The translations under genes were made by a program, and so were the position numbers. This document shows positions 62,513-64,000 of a DNA stretch of 64,000 bases, piece by piece. The notes beneath the pieces were generated by a model. It was given only the letters and a program-made list of their open reading frames with translations. It had not been told where the DNA came from and ran no database searches. The DNA lies in contig NC_034410.1 in the NCBI RefSeq assembly GCF_002078875.1, forward strand, positions 103,236,138-103,300,137, written 5' to 3'. Position 1 is the stretch's first letter. Each line of letters opens with the position of its first letter. The stretch is from Numida meleagris (lineage: Eukaryota > Chordata > Aves > Galliformes > Numididae).

Positions 62513-64000
62513 CTTCTCTCCTGCCTGCATCCCTTCAAGCCTGCCAGAATGCCTCTGTCCATGGTTCTCTTAACTCATGAACACCAGCACCACTGCACAC
62601 ATTTGCCACATGGCTTCCTTCATAGCAAATAATCAATATTCCTTTTTTGTATCATTCAGAACATTGTGCTATTACTCATTTTCTGCATGCTACTTAGTTC
62701 TTATGATTAGAGGTGTGGGTATTTCAGCATAAAGTTTTCTGTGGAACTCATATCTGTCACACGTGAGTAGCAATTCATTAATATCTGTAGCCTCCAGGAA
62801 AGGTAAGGAGATGGGTGTGGAACTGTTCTGATGCAGAATTGTCTCTGCTGATTTTGAGCTACGTTTGAAATGCAAAGGTCTGATTATTCACAGGATTTAG
62901 CATTTCGTAGCACATTATGCATTCTGATAACAACTCTCAAAAGTTAGTTGGGGCCAAGAATAGTCTCAGAGGCTAAATTTGTGCACCCAGGAAGTGAGAA
63001 ATACATACCGAGAATTATTCATACTTTCAGACATCTGGCTTTAGAGCTGTCAATCACTACCCCTCTTCACTGACTGCATGAAGAGTTTGGGCTCCATACT
63101 TCAGACAGTTGTGGAAAGTTTGGTATGATTTGCACCACATCAGAGACCCCGGTAGACTCCCATCTTGCAAGGGAGCACTGAAAGCTACAGGAGCACATAA
63201 TTGTAGTCTGAGCCTCTCTCACAAAATACCACCATCTGCCATACATCAGAAGGCACCTTACAAGTACTAATTATTTTCAGTAGATGGTCCTGCCTAATTG
63301 GCTAAGTGTAGTCCAGCCATTCATTGAGCTGGGCAGGGGACTTGGGAGATGCAGTTGATTTATTGCACACATCACAAGGCAACTGACAACAGTGACATGA
63401 TGTTTATACAGAATTCTCCTGGATAATCATACAGTCTTCTAAAGTATTTGACTGGCAACCTTAGCAGCAATTCTATCAATAAGCTCAAGAATTTATTTGC
63501 TCACCTAGGTAAATATTTATGAAACACTAAAAATGCTCAAAGCACAGTTAAACACTTCAGGACAGATTTCAACATAATAGCTCATCTGAGTTGAGTCAGC
63601 AGATTCAAGCCTTTCTTAAAGCCTAAATTACCCAACAACAACAAAATGAGGTACATATCTGAGATCAGTGGGAAGGCTGTCAATTATATCGAAACTTAAA
63701 GGAGAGAGTTATGGGTTGGACAGAGAGACATAAGGAAACAAATGGATTCAGAGTTGGGGAAATAAGAAAGCAGAACAGAAGTAATTCATGATATTGTGCA
63801 AGGCTGAGTGGAAAACATGGGTCTCAAAGGAGCCAGAGTCCAGCAGAAGTCTGCCTGAAGGTAAGATTAGGATTAAGTATTTGGAGTAAAATTACTTGAG
63901 CAAAAATTCAGGCAGATTCTTATTTTACCCAAGCCACCTCCATAGTTAACAGTTACTCATCTCAATAGCAGTGCTGTCCTGTGTCCATCAGTAAGGAGAA
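62513..64000. other. Unique DNA without a recognised gene
   Basis: No exon, RNA gene or transposon was recognised up to the window edge. The plus strand becomes purine-rich from about 63640 to 63880. Confidence 0.55.

Noticed and set aside
1..64000. CRISPR arrays, prokaryotic operons, tRNA/rRNA/snRNA genes, known microRNA hairpins
   Set aside because: None of the diagnostic sequences was found on reading through. The repeats present are dispersed transposons and short local duplications, not regularly spaced arrays.

Overview
The window is vertebrate nuclear DNA, almost certainly from a bird and most likely a galliform such as chicken or a relative. It is AT-rich and CpG-poor, and has no compact gene array. 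It carries about nine stretches of CR1 retrotransposon, the dominant LINE of birds, several with the diagnostic ATTCTATGATTCTAT-type 3' tail (or its reverse complement) and recognisable remnants of the end of CR1 ORF2. A run of exactly 50 Ns at 52068-52117 marks it as a draft scaffold. I could not recognise any exon of a known protein-coding gene, any rRNA, tRNA or small RNA gene, or a CRISPR array. The many short open frames (60-154 codons) are what chance gives in 64 kb of such DNA. The window is best read as an intergenic desert or a piece of a large intron.

Layout. 1-4.7 kb: unique DNA with an ancient amniote-type repeat near 2.8 kb and a purine-rich patch. 4.7-5.4 kb: sense CR1. 5.4-12.3 kb: unique DNA with T-rich and A-rich simple tracts. 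12.3-12.8 kb: a minus-strand relic that reads, block after block in the right order, as the reverse transcriptase of a Ty3/Gypsy LTR retrotransposon, a group that is rare in birds. 13.4-13.7 kb: the densest CpG cluster I noticed, with a TATA-like box. 14.6 kb: short antisense CR1. 16.5-21.1 kb: pyrimidine-rich on the plus strand. 25.3 kb: a small palindromic ancient repeat. 27.1-27.7 kb: a purine-rich block with an imperfect 31-bp duplication. 30.2 kb: the end of a degraded LTR. 32.3-33.8 kb: three old antisense CR1 stretches. 33.9-46.8 kb: unique DNA with a 29-bp tandem duplication. 46.8 and 48.8-49.5 kb: two antisense CR1 copies. 53.4-54.3 kb: a solo endogenous-retrovirus LTR with a perfect 5-bp target duplication, sitting inside a short hAT-type DNA transposon. 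58.3-58.7 kb: sense CR1. 62.1-62.5 kb: old antisense CR1.

The annotation is therefore a layered record of transposable elements and not a set of cooperating genes. The strongest observations are the Gypsy-like reverse transcriptase relic and the nested LTR-in-hAT insertion. I found no convincing new functional system. All identifications come from reading motifs by eye; no alignment or database search was run.
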